A program made the translations under genes and the position numbers. The notes under the pieces were generated by a model. That model ran no database searches. It worked only from the letters and a program-made list of their open reading frames with translations, and was not told the DNA's origin. From Candidatus Devosia phytovorans (GTDB lineage Bacteria > Pseudomonadota > Alphaproteobacteria > Rhizobiales > Devosiaceae), in NCBI GenBank assembly GCA_029202405.1, contig CP119312.1, positions 1,617,001 through 1,681,000 on the forward strand: 64,000 bases of DNA, given 5' to 3'. This document shows, in pieces, positions 38,843 to 47,192 of this stretch. Within the stretch, counting starts at the first letter, position 1. Every line of letters begins with the position of its first letter.

Positions 38843-40666
38843 ATGCTGCCCACAATCCTCGATCTGTCGACGCTCAAAGCCCTCTATGCCAATGGCAGCG
38901 TCACGCCACGCGATGTCATGCAGGCCGTCATCGAGCGTCGCAATACATGGCCCGACAAGGCGGTGTTCATCACGCCAACCAGCGACGCCGATCTTATGGC
39001 TGCGGCCGATGCCCTGCTGGCATCGCATCCCGAGCCCAACAGCCTGCCGCTCTGGGGCATTCCCTTTGCGGTCAAGGACAATATCGACGTTGCAGGCCTG
39101 CCGACCACGGCCGCCTGCCCCGCCTTTGCCTATGATCCGGCGGCGGATGCCAGTGTCGTCGCCCGGCTGCGCGCAGCCGGGGCGCTGGTCATCGGCAAGA
39201 CCAATCTCGACCAGTTCGCCACGGGCCTCAACGGCACCCGCTCGCCCTATGGCGCGCCGCGCTCGGTGTTCGATGCCGACTATGTCTCGGGCGGCTCCAG
39301 TTCGGGCTCGGCAGTCGCCGTGGCGGCAGGGTTTGCCACTTTCGCACTAGGCACAGATACCGCCGGTTCGGGCCGCGTGCCGGCCATGTTCAACAATCTG
39401 GTCGGGATCAAGCCGACACCGGGCCTCCTGCCGAACACCGGCGTGGTTCCGGCCTGCCGCAGTGTCGATTGCGTCACCATTTTGGCCGGCACGGTCGGCG
39501 ATGGCGTGGCCATCCGCAAGATTGCCGAGGGCTTTGACGCGGCCGATCCCTTCTCGCGCCGGGCCGAGTGGGCCAGTCTTCCCGCGTCGGATCTGCGCGT
39601 CGGCGTGCTGGAGGGGGCCGAGCGGGAATTCTTCGGCAATGTCGAGGTGGAACGGCTCTACGACACGGCCATCGAGACCATGCGTTCGCTCGGCGTTACC
39701 ATTGTGCCCTTCGACTATGCGCCGTTCCGCGAGGCTGCCGCGCTGCTCTATGAAGGGCCGTGGGTGGCCGAGAGGCTTGCCGCTGTGGAAGCGTTCTTCG
39801 CCAGCAATGGCGATGACTTTGATCCGACGGTGCGGGCCATCATTGGCGGCGCCGAGGGCAAGACCGCCGTGGAGGCCTTCAAGGGCCGCTATCGGCTGGA
39901 GGAATTGCGGCGGATGACCGAGGCCGAATGGGCCAAGGCGGATGCGCTGCTGCTGCCCACCTCTCCCACCACCTATACCGTTGCGGCCATGCAGGCCGAT
40001 CCCATCCGCCTCAATTCGCATTTCGGCCGCTATACCAATTTCGTCAATCTGCTCGACTGCGCCGCCATCGCCGTGCCGGTGGGCTTTGACAGCAAGGATC
40101 ACCTGCCGGCCGGCGTGACCCTGGTCGCGCCAGCCTTTACCGACGACGCCCTGGCGCCGCTCGCCGATGCCCTCCATCGCAAGCTGGCGCGCGGCATGGG
40201 GCGTGACAAGGACGTCCCGCTACCCGAGGCCAGCGTGGTGAAGCCCGCGGCCAGCGATATGGTGCCGATTGTCGTGGTCGGCGCACATCTGAGCGGCATG
40301 CCGCTCAACAAGGAGCTCACAGGTCCCGGTGGCCGGCTGCTGCGGACCTGCCGCACCGCCGGTGACTATCGGCTGTTCGCCCTGCCCAATACGACACCGC
40401 CCAAGCCGGGCCTGATCCGCGAACCCGGCTTTGCCGGTTCGGGCCTTGCCGTTGACGTGTGGGAACTGCCCCCGGCGGCCTTCGGTCAATTCGTGGCCCG
40501 CATTCCGGCGCCGCTCGGCATCGGCAAGGTGAGCCTTGAGGATGGCTCGGTGGTTTCGGGCTTCCTGTGCGAGGCTCATGCCCTGTTGGGCGCCGAGGAC
40601 ATTACCCATCACGGCGGCTGGCGAAACTATATCGCTGCCCGCAATGCGGCGGTGCAGCATGCGTAG
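38843..40666 (+). CDS. atzF: Allophanate hydrolase
   Basis: 607 residues. The N-terminal amidase domain (about 1-440) has Lys78 in PFAVKDN, the GGSSSGS motif at 150-156 and nucleophile Ser176 in DTAGSG, forming the Ser-Ser-Lys triad. The C-terminal domain (about 480-600: VVVGAHLSGMPLNKELTGPGGRLL, TAGDYRLFALPNT) is the one found in AtzF/DUR1,2-type enzymes. It converts allophanate to ammonia and CO2, the last step from guanidine. GGAGGAAA precedes the ATG, which follows the carboxylase stop directly. It is the last gene of the operon; a terminator follows. Confidence 0.92.
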   Translation: MLPTILDLSTLKALYANGSVTPRDVMQAVIERRNTWPDKAVFITPTSDADLMAAADALLASHPEPNSLPLWGIPFAVKDNIDVAGLPTTAACPAFAYDPAADASVVARLRAAGALVIGKTNLDQFATGLNGTRSPYGAPRSVFDADYVSGGSSSGSAVAVAAGFATFALGTDTAGSGRVPAMFNNLVGIKPTPGLLPNTGVVPACRSVDCVTILAGTVGDGVAIRKIAEGFDAADPFSRRAEWASLPASDLRVGVLEGAEREFFGNVEVERLYDTAIETMRSLGVTIVPFDYAPFREAAALLYEGPWVAERLAAVEAFFASNGDDFDPTVRAIIGGAEGKTAVEAFKGRYRLEELRRMTEAEWAKADALLLPTSPTTYTVAAMQADPIRLNSHFGRYTNFVNLLDCAAIAVPVGFDSKDHLPAGVTLVAPAFTDDALAPLADALHRKLARGMGRDKDVPLPEASVVKPAASDMVPIVVVGAHLSGMPLNKELTGPGGRLLRTCRTAGDYRLFALPNTTPPKPGLIREPGFAGSGLAVDVWELPPAAFGQFVARIPAPLGIGKVSLEDGSVVSGFLCEAHALLGAEDITHHGGWRNYIAARNAAVQHA

Positions 40667-40708
40667 CTGGCTTAGCCGATTTACCGCGCTGATAGCCGAC
40701 GGTCTGAT

Positions 40709-40736
40709 CGCCCGAACGCGAGCGATCGGGCGTTTT
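40709..40736 (+). terminator. Intrinsic terminator of the guanidine operon
   Basis: CGCCCGA (40709-40715) pairs with TCGGGCG (40726-40732), followed by TTTT, 43 nt after the allophanate hydrolase stop. It separates the guanidine operon from the peptide-type importer operon. Confidence 0.8.
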
Positions 40737-40817
40737 CGACGCTGATTTCGTTTTTAGTGCCGGGCTGAAACATAATGCTGCAAGCTCGTTCGAAATTGGA
40801 AACCAATCGCGAGGCGA

Positions 40818-40862
40818 TGAGTGGCGCTGAGTTGGCTGGCGGGATTAGTGTGCCGCCACTCA
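40818..40862 (+). promoter_or_regulatory. Leader inverted repeat upstream of binding-protein gene
   Basis: TGAGTGGCG (40818-40826) and CGCCACTCA (40854-40862) form a perfect 9-bp stem with a 27-nt loop. It ends just before the GGAG ribosome site (40869-40872) of the binding-protein gene. It could affect initiation or mRNA stability, or be an operator; I do not recognise it as a known riboswitch. Confidence 0.4.
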
Positions 40863-40877
40863 ATTTCTGGAGCGACT

Positions 40878-42362
40878 ATGCACAAGCCCCTTATCCTTGC
40901 CGCCATCCTGCTGACCGGCGTGAGCCACGCCTCGGTGACCCAGGCGCAGGAAACAAATCCCGATGCCACGATCCGCATCGGGTCGCTCTACGAGCCGCAG
41001 AATCTCGACAATACTGCCGGCGCCGGCCAGGGCATCAACGAGGCCTTCAACGGCAATGTGTATGAAGCCCTGTTCCAGCTGGCCGATGATGGTTCGGTGA
41101 ACCCGGCCCTCGTCGACAGCTATGAAGCCAGCGAAGATGGCTTGACCTATACGTTCAAGCTCAAGTCCGGCGTCACCTTCCACTCCGGCGATCCGCTGAC
41201 GGCAGCCGATGTGAAATATTCCATCGAGCGCGTCACTGCCGAAGAATCCAAGAGCTCGCGCAAGAAGAGCCTTTCGACCATTACCGGCATCGAAACGCCT
41301 GATGATGCGACCGTGGTCATTACCCTGTCGGCCCGTTCGATCTCCCTGCCCTACAACCTGTCCTATGTCTGGATCGTCAACGACGCTGCCACTGACATCA
41401 CCGCCGCCGAAGACGGCACCGGCCCCTATGCGCTGGAAGAATGGCGCCGCGGTTCGGCCCTGGCCCTCTCGCGCTTCGATGGCTATTGGGGCGATGCGCC
41501 GAGCAATGGCGAGGTGATCTACACCTATTTCACCGACGCGACGGCGCTCAACAATGCGCTGCTGACCAATGCCGTGGATATCATCACCTCGGTGCAGAGC
41601 CCGGACTCGCTGGCCCAGTTCTCCGGCAATTCCAGCTTCACCGTCACCGAGGGCGCTTCCACCACCAAGGAACTGTTGGCCTATAACGACCGCGTCGCCC
41701 CCTTCGACAATGTGCAGGTGCGCAAGGCGCTGGCCCGCGCCACCGACAAGGCGCGTCTCCTCAACTCCATCTGGGGTGACTATGGCACGCTGATCGGCTC
41801 CTTCGTGCCGCCGACCGACCCATGGTATGTCGACCTGACCGGCGTCGATGCCTATGACGTCGAAGGCGCCAAGGCGCTGCTGGCAGAGGCCGGCTATCCC
41901 GATGGCTTCGAGTTCACGCTCGACACGCCCGATTATGATCCGCATCCGATCGTCGCGCAGTTCCTGCAGACCGAATATGCCAAGATCGGCGTGACGGTGA
42001 ACATCAACGTCATCACAGCCAATGAATGGTACACCAAGGTCTACCAGAGCCACGATTTCCAGGCGACGCTGCAGGAACATGTCAACCATCGCGACATCGT
42101 CTTCTACGGCAACCCGGACTTCTATTGGGGCTACAACAACCCTGAAGTCGTGCAACTGGTCGCCGATGCGGAAGCTGCCGGTTCGGAAGACGAACAGACC
42201 GACAAGCTGCGTCAGGCCAATGAGATCATTGCCGAAGACGCTGCCAGCAACTGGCTCTACCTCTACCCGCAGATCGTGGTTTCGGCCGCCAATGTCACCG
42301 GCTACCCGGTCAATGGGCTGAATTCGCAGTTCTACGCCTACGACATCGAAAAGGCCGAGTAA
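40878..42362 (+). CDS. Dipeptide/oligopeptide-type ABC transporter binding protein (SBP_bac_5)
   Basis: 494 residues from ATG 40878, which has GGAG upstream and opens a clean signal peptide (MHKPLILAAILLTG, cleavage after QAQE). An upstream in-frame ATG at 40821 would place the signal peptide internally. The family pattern includes TIRIGSLYEPQNLDNTAG, YEALFQLADDGSVNPALVDSYE, KSGVTFHSGDPLTAADVKYSIERV and TGPYALEEW. It heads an operon with two DppB/C-type permeases, two ATPases and a DUF1684 gene. The solute may be a peptide or another small molecule. Confidence 0.88.
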   Translation: MHKPLILAAILLTGVSHASVTQAQETNPDATIRIGSLYEPQNLDNTAGAGQGINEAFNGNVYEALFQLADDGSVNPALVDSYEASEDGLTYTFKLKSGVTFHSGDPLTAADVKYSIERVTAEESKSSRKKSLSTITGIETPDDATVVITLSARSISLPYNLSYVWIVNDAATDITAAEDGTGPYALEEWRRGSALALSRFDGYWGDAPSNGEVIYTYFTDATALNNALLTNAVDIITSVQSPDSLAQFSGNSSFTVTEGASTTKELLAYNDRVAPFDNVQVRKALARATDKARLLNSIWGDYGTLIGSFVPPTDPWYVDLTGVDAYDVEGAKALLAEAGYPDGFEFTLDTPDYDPHPIVAQFLQTEYAKIGVTVNINVITANEWYTKVYQSHDFQATLQEHVNHRDIVFYGNPDFYWGYNNPEVVQLVADAEAAGSEDEQTDKLRQANEIIAEDAASNWLYLYPQIVVSAANVTGYPVNGLNSQFYAYDIEKAE

Positions 42363-42394
42363 GCCTTCTGGCTTGATCGTTTGAACAATGTGTC

Positions 42395-42428
42395 CACCGG
42401 CCTTCGGGCCGGTGGCTTTGCTTTTGCT
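42395..42428 (+). terminator. Hairpin with TTCG loop and T-rich tail after binding-protein gene
   Basis: CCACCGGCC (42395-42403) and GGCCGGTGG (42408-42416) enclose TTCG and are followed by CTTTGCTTTT. The strength suggests real partial termination between binding-protein and permease genes, lowering permease expression. Confidence 0.7.
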
Positions 42429-42471
42429 GGGTCGTTATTCTAAATCCGTCCGGCAACAAGGAATCCCCGCC

Positions 42472-43434
42472 ATTCTCGCCTATACAATCCGCCGCACGCT
42501 GATCCTGATTGCCTCGCTGTTCGCTGCAGCCGTGGTGCTCTTCGTGCTGCTGCGCCTGCTGCCGGGCGATCCGGCCAATGCGCTGCTGGGCGTCGGCGCC
42601 ACCGAGCAGCAGATCGCTGCGGCGCGCGCGCAGGTTGGGTCTGACCAGCCGCTGATCACTCAATTTGCCGGCTTCATCGGCAATCTGGCGCGGCTTGATC
42701 TGGGCACCAGCTTCGTCAGCCGTGCTTCGGTGATCGAGGAAATCGGCAATCGCATGTCGGTGACCCTGCCGCTGACCGCCTTTGGCTTCATTCTCGCGCT
42801 GCTGCTGGCGATTCCGCTCGGCGTCATCGCGGCGGTACGCTCGGACAAATGGTATGGCGCGGCGATTTCGGTCGTCTCGCAGCTGGGCATCGCCATTCCG
42901 GTCTTCTGGGTCGGCATACTCCTCGTGACGCTCTTTTCCATCAACCTGCGCTGGCTGCCCTCGGGCGGTTTTCCGCTGCGAGGCTGGAGCAATTTCGGCG
43001 AGGCGCTGGTCGGCATGCTGCTGCCGGCACTGACCATTGGCCTGGTCATGGGCGCATCGCTCTTGCGCTACGTCCGCGCCGCGACGCTCGACGTCGTCAA
43101 CAGCGACTTCATCCGTACCGCCCGGGCGTTGGGCGCCAGCTTTCCCGAGGCCTTCATCCGGCACGGATTGCGCAATGGCGCGGTGCCGGTGATTTCCATT
43201 CTCGGCATTGAGCTGGCGAGCACCTTTCTCGGCGCCGTGGTCATTGAGCGGGTGTTCAGCCTGCCGGGGCTCGGCTCCATGCTGCTGCTGGCCATCCAGC
43301 AGCGCGATTATCCCAATGTGCAGGGCGTGCTCTTCATTTCGACGCTGCTGGTGCTGTTGATCGGCTTTGCCGCCGACCTGGTGCAGCGCCTGATCGATCC
43401 GCGCTTGCGCGGCCGCGTGGGGGTGCGCGCATGA
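42472..43434 (+). CDS. ABC transporter permease, DppB/OppB type (probable ATT start)
   Basis: About 320 residues. It starts LAYTIRRTLILIASLFAAA, has about six membrane segments, the LLRLLPGDPANALLG periplasmic motif usual in DppB proteins, and the EAA loop RTARALGASFPEAFIRHGLRNG. In-frame ATG/GTG/TTG codons exist only upstream (42388-42424), within the terminator hairpin or its tail and without a ribosome site. An ATT at 42472 has AAGGA 9 nt upstream and places the first residue where homologues normally start, so I prefer it. It overlaps the next permease by 4 nt. Confidence 0.82.
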   Translation: MLAYTIRRTLILIASLFAAAVVLFVLLRLLPGDPANALLGVGATEQQIAAARAQVGSDQPLITQFAGFIGNLARLDLGTSFVSRASVIEEIGNRMSVTLPLTAFGFILALLLAIPLGVIAAVRSDKWYGAAISVVSQLGIAIPVFWVGILLVTLFSINLRWLPSGGFPLRGWSNFGEALVGMLLPALTIGLVMGASLLRYVRAATLDVVNSDFIRTARALGASFPEAFIRHGLRNGAVPVISILGIELASTFLGAVVIERVFSLPGLGSMLLLAIQQRDYPNVQGVLFISTLLVLLIGFAADLVQRLIDPRLRGRVGVRA

Positions 43435-44282
43435 GTACCATTTCCGCAGCAGCGCCGCCGCGCCGCAAGTCGAAAAAGTCACTCACCCTGTGGGCGGGCG
43501 CCATTCTCGTCGGGCTGCATGTCCTCGTCGGCCTGCTCTCGCTGGTCTGGCTGCCCTATGATCCCAATGCGTTCACCGGCGGGCGCCTCGAAGGCGCGAG
43601 TCTGCTGCATTGGGTCGGCACCGACCGGCTTGGCCGTGATCTCTTTACCCAGCTGATGATCGGCAGCCGCATTGCGCTCATCGTCGGCATCGGCGCTGTC
43701 GCCATTGGTGCGGTGATCGGCGTGAGCTTGGGCATGCTGGCCGCCTTTGCCAGCAAATGGCTCGACGATGCCCTGGCCGCCACGCTCGATATTCTGATTG
43801 CCTTCCCGACGCTGCTGATCGCCATGCTGGTTGTTGCCATGAGCGATACCGCCAGCCTGTGGTCGGCAGTGGTAGCACTGGGCATTGCACTTTCGGCCAT
43901 CGTCGCGCGCCTCACCCGCATTCTCGCCAAGCGCGTCCTGGTGATGGATTATATCACCGCCGCCCGCACCTCGGGCTCGTCCTGGCCCAAGATCGTCGCC
44001 ATCCACATCCTGCCCAATATCTGGCCGACGCTGTCGGTCAATTTCGCGCTGCAGTTCGGCCTTGCGGTCATCGCCGAAGCCTCGCTCTCCTATCTCGGGC
44101 TCGGTGCGCCGCCGCCCAATGCCTCCTGGGGCCGCATGCTGCAGGAGGCGCAGGGCACGGTCTACACCGCCCCACTGGGTGCCATCGCCCCCGGCATCGC
44201 GCTGGTCTCCCTGGCCATTGGCGTCAACCTGCTGGCCGACGGGCTGCGCGAGCGGATCGATCCAACGAGGTCGGCCCGATGA
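43431..44282 (+). CDS. ABC transporter permease, DppC/OppC type
   Basis: 283 residues. A basic N-terminus (RRKSKKSLTLWAG) leads to the first membrane segment. LLHWVGTDRLGRDLFTQLMIGSRIALIVG is the hallmark of DppC-type permeases, and the EAA loop is ITAARTSGSSWPKIVAIHILPNI. The C-terminus LAIGVNLLADGLRERIDPT is also standard. ATGA overlaps at both ends couple it to its neighbours. Confidence 0.88.
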   Translation: MSTISAAAPPRRKSKKSLTLWAGAILVGLHVLVGLLSLVWLPYDPNAFTGGRLEGASLLHWVGTDRLGRDLFTQLMIGSRIALIVGIGAVAIGAVIGVSLGMLAAFASKWLDDALAATLDILIAFPTLLIAMLVVAMSDTASLWSAVVALGIALSAIVARLTRILAKRVLVMDYITAARTSGSSWPKIVAIHILPNIWPTLSVNFALQFGLAVIAEASLSYLGLGAPPPNASWGRMLQEAQGTVYTAPLGAIAPGIALVSLAIGVNLLADGLRERIDPTRSAR

Positions 44283-45088
44283 GCGCCCTTATCGATGTTA
44301 AAGGCCTGACCGTCCATGCTGGCGATACAATACTGGTCTCGGACCTGTCCTTCAGTCTGTCCAAAGGCGAACGCCTTGGCCTGATTGGAGAATCCGGCTC
44401 GGGCAAGTCGCTGACTGCACTGGCCAGCACCGGCCTGCTGCCCACCGGTCTCAGCGCCGAAGGGTCTGTCACGCTGGCAGGCCAGGCCGTCATTGGCGCC
44501 AGCGACAGCGATCTCAACCGCCTGCGCGGTACCGCCGTGGCCATCGTCTTTCAGGAGCCGCTTACCGCCCTCGACCCGCTGATGCGCGTCGGCAAGCAGG
44601 TGGCGGAGCCGCTGGCGCGTCGGGCAAGACGCGACGGAGAGCCCTTGACTGGCGCCGCGCTGGACAAGGCCGTGCTTGCGCTGCTCGACGATGTCGCGCT
44701 GCCCGATCCGGCTCGGCTGTCCCGCGCCTATCCGCATGAACTATCCGGCGGGCAGCGCCAGCGTATCGCCATTGCCATGGCTCTCGCCTGCAAGCCGGAC
44801 CTGCTCATTGCCGACGAACCGACCACGGCGCTGGACGTGACCACGCAGGCCGAAATCCTTGGCCTGCTGGATCGCCTCGTGCGCGAGCGCGATATGGCTT
44901 TGCTCTTTATCAGCCACGACCTGCCCGTTGTCGCCAATACGGTGCAGCGGGTGGTGGTGCTGCGTCAGGGCGTGGCGGTAGAGGCTGGACCCGTGGCGGA
45001 CGTTTTCGCCAACCCGAAGCACGACTACACCAGAAGCCTGCTCGCTGCCGCGTTGCGGCTGGACACTGCGTTGGAGGGCACGTCATGA
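44279..45088 (+). CDS. ABC transporter ATP-binding protein, DppD/OppD type
   Basis: 269 residues from the ATG overlapping the DppC-type stop. Walker A is GESGSGKSL, the Q-loop VFQEPLTALDPLM, the signature LSGGQRQRIAIAMAL, Walker B LLIADEPTTALD and the switch ISHDLPVVA. It is shorter at the C-terminus than typical DppD, and the four-cysteine motif often found in that C-terminal region is not apparent. It pairs with the product of 45085. Confidence 0.87.
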   Translation: MSALIDVKGLTVHAGDTILVSDLSFSLSKGERLGLIGESGSGKSLTALASTGLLPTGLSAEGSVTLAGQAVIGASDSDLNRLRGTAVAIVFQEPLTALDPLMRVGKQVAEPLARRARRDGEPLTGAALDKAVLALLDDVALPDPARLSRAYPHELSGGQRQRIAIAMALACKPDLLIADEPTTALDVTTQAEILGLLDRLVRERDMALLFISHDLPVVANTVQRVVVLRQGVAVEAGPVADVFANPKHDYTRSLLAAALRLDTALEGTS

Positions 45089-45846
45089 ACCTGATCCGCG
45101 TCGACAATGTCAGCTTTGGCTATACATCCGGGCGCCGCATCCTCAATGGTGTTTCGCTCGACATCGCCCCCGGCGACACGATCGGCCTCGTCGGGGAATC
45201 CGGTTCCGGCAAGACGACGCTGCTGCGCCTGCTGCTGGGCCTCGCCAGGCCGGGCAGCGGCAGCATCCACTTTGATGGCAAGACGCTCGATCCCACCAAC
45301 CGTGCCTTCATGCGCGACTTCCGCAAACAGGCGCAAGTGGTCTTCCAGGACCCCTATTCCTCGCTCGACCCGCGCCAGAACATCGGCGCCATCATTGCCG
45401 AGCCGCTGCGGTCGCTGAAGGTCGCGGGCGATCATCCCAGGATGATCGGCGATGCACTCGAAGCCGTTGGCCTGCCCCGTGACGTCGTCACCCGCTATCC
45501 GCATCAATTCTCCGGCGGCCAGCGCCAGCGCATTGCCATTGCCCGCGCCATCGTCGCCGGACCGCGCCTGCTGCTCGCCGACGAGGCGGTGAGCGCGCTC
45601 GATCTGACGACCCGCATCCGCATCGTCGACCTGCTGGCGCGGCTCAGCGAAAGCATGAGCCTGCTGTTCGTCTCCCATGACATCGGCGTCGTCGCCGCGC
45701 TGTGCAAACGCATCGTCATTCTCGAACAGGGTCGCATTGTGGAACAGGGCGAGACCCGTTCCGTGCTGGCCAATCCGCAGCATCCCTATACGCAGCGCCT
45801 GCTGGCCAGCGTGCCGCGCCTCTCGATCAAGGAAGAAACGCCATGA
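45085..45846 (+). CDS. ABC transporter ATP-binding protein, DppF/OppF type
   Basis: 253 residues. Walker A is GESGSGKTT, the Q-loop VFQDPYSSLDPRQ (typical of OppF/DppF), the signature FSGGQRQRIAIARAI, Walker B LLLADEAVSALD and the switch VSHDIGVVA. Walker B has DEA rather than the usual DEP, a tolerated change. The C-terminus QHPYTQRLLASVPRL is characteristic. ATGA overlaps join it to the genes on both sides. Confidence 0.88.
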   Translation: MNLIRVDNVSFGYTSGRRILNGVSLDIAPGDTIGLVGESGSGKTTLLRLLLGLARPGSGSIHFDGKTLDPTNRAFMRDFRKQAQVVFQDPYSSLDPRQNIGAIIAEPLRSLKVAGDHPRMIGDALEAVGLPRDVVTRYPHQFSGGQRQRIAIARAIVAGPRLLLADEAVSALDLTTRIRIVDLLARLSESMSLLFVSHDIGVVAALCKRIVILEQGRIVEQGETRSVLANPQHPYTQRLLASVPRLSIKEETP

Positions 45847-46628
45847 GCTATGAAACCGATTATGCCGACTGGCAGACCCGACGCCTCGCCGCGCTCAAGG
45901 CGCCCGATGGCTGGCTCAATATCGTCGCGCGCGACTGGCTGTCGGAAGGCACGGTGAAGGTCGGCAAGGCTGCGGACAATGATATCCTGCTCCCGACCGG
46001 TCCCGACCATGTCGGTACGATCACCCAGGATGCGACGGGCGGCGTGACCTATGCCCCGGCCGATGGTGGCACCCCGATCAAGCTCGAACTCTCCAAATAC
46101 AAGCCGCCGCGCTTTACTGCCGAGAACCTGCTGCTCGAAGTCACGACGCTCAACGGCGAAAACGCCCTGCGTGTCCGCGACACGGCGTCGAAAGCCGCCG
46201 AGGATTTTGCCCCCATCGTTTCCTTCCCGCTCGATCCGAGCTGGCGCGTGGAGGCTGAATGGATCGCGCTGGAGGCTCCCAAAAGCCTCTCGATCACAAC
46301 GTCAAAAGCCATTCCCACCGAAGTGGAGGCGACCCACAAGGCGGTCTTTACGCGCGATGGCGTGACCTATGAGCTGCTCGCCACCCATGGCACCAAAGAA
46401 AGCCCGCAGTTCGTCATCCGCGACCTGACGGCGAAGTCCGAAACCTATGGTGCCTGTCGTTTCGTTTTTGGCGAGGATGTCACCGACAGGTCCATCGTGC
46501 TCGACTTCAACAAGGCCATCAACCCGCCCTGCGCCTATACCGAGTTCGCCGTCTGCCCGCTGCCGCCGGCCGAGAATGTGCTGCCGATCCGCATCGAGGC
46601 CGGCGAGAAGAAGCCTGCCGGCTACTGA
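45843..46628 (+). CDS. DUF1684 domain-containing protein
   Basis: 261 residues, no signal peptide or membrane segment. The family pattern is an N-terminal YADWQTRRLAALKAPDGWLNIVARDWLSEG, a central FPLDPSWRVEAEW, and a C-terminal DLTAKSETYGACRFVF, LDFNKAINPPCAYTEFAVCPLPP. The function of this family is unknown to me. The start overlaps the ATPase stop, so it is co-translated with the importer and probably acts on the imported solute or a product of it. A strong terminator follows. Confidence 0.82.
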   Translation: MSYETDYADWQTRRLAALKAPDGWLNIVARDWLSEGTVKVGKAADNDILLPTGPDHVGTITQDATGGVTYAPADGGTPIKLELSKYKPPRFTAENLLLEVTTLNGENALRVRDTASKAAEDFAPIVSFPLDPSWRVEAEWIALEAPKSLSITTSKAIPTEVEATHKAVFTRDGVTYELLATHGTKESPQFVIRDLTAKSETYGACRFVFGEDVTDRSIVLDFNKAINPPCAYTEFAVCPLPPAENVLPIRIEAGEKKPAGY

Positions 46629-46651
46629 ATTCTGTCCGTTCGGACCGCGCT

Positions 46652-46682
46652 AGGGCCTGCACTCCGTTGCAGGCCCTTTTGT
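46652..46682 (+). terminator. Intrinsic terminator after DUF1684 gene
   Basis: AGGGCCTGC (46652-46660) pairs perfectly with GCAGGCCCT (46669-46677), followed by a T-rich tail. It closes the peptide-type importer operon. Confidence 0.9.
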
Positions 46683-46878
46683 TTCACGCCTGCCGGTAAA
46701 GCCGACCAGATTGGTAGACATAAATTCTCCGGCGGCGGCAAAGTTAAAAACGCTTTACCCTTCCAGCCTCTCCCCCACTCCCGCAGGTCCAACTAGGTTC
46801 ATTTGATCGCTGCCTGGCAGTGACGAGACATGTCGCAGGAGTCTGACGCCGCAACCGGCTGAAACAGGAGACGCAGCT

Positions 46879-47109
46879 ATGGTCACGTTCTTTGGGATCT
46901 TCTCACCAGAAGTCGTCAAGCATGCTGAGGCGAAAGAGGCGCCACGCAAAAGGGCATTTTTCGGTGGTTTGACCGAGCCCGACGACGCTCTGCCCCTGAC
47001 CCGCGCCGAACAGGACGCCTGCTATCTCAATGGCAAGGCCTGGGAACCCGACCCGGTCGAGGAAGCTGCCCTCCGCCCCTTCTCGTCGGTCGCGCGCTAC
47101 TACTTCTGA
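46879..47109 (+). CDS. Small hypothetical protein
   Basis: 76 residues, not recognised. The ATG has a good AGGAGA ribosome site 7 nt upstream, which supports translation. The protein is soluble-looking, starts with a hydrophobic stretch (MVTFFGIFSPEVV), carries a basic patch (KEAPRKRAFF) and ends in aromatic residues (SVARYYF). It is flanked by about 195 nt upstream and 83 nt downstream without other genes, so it is probably transcribed alone. Confidence 0.6.
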   Translation: MVTFFGIFSPEVVKHAEAKEAPRKRAFFGGLTEPDDALPLTRAEQDACYLNGKAWEPDPVEEAALRPFSSVARYYF

Positions 47110-47192
47110 AGGCCGCGTGAGCCGAGCATAGTCTTGCAGTGACAAGCTGATAAGCTGGGGCCACAGCGATTCATTGTGCTCCCGAGGTCCCC

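Noticed and set aside
40821..40877. Upstream ATG for the peptide-type binding protein
   Set aside because: It would bury the signal peptide inside the protein; ATG 40878 has a GGAG site and a normal signal peptide.
42388..42424. ATG/GTG/TTG codons as start of the DppB-type permease
   Set aside because: They lie within the strong terminator hairpin or its tail, have no ribosome site and would add non-homologous residues.
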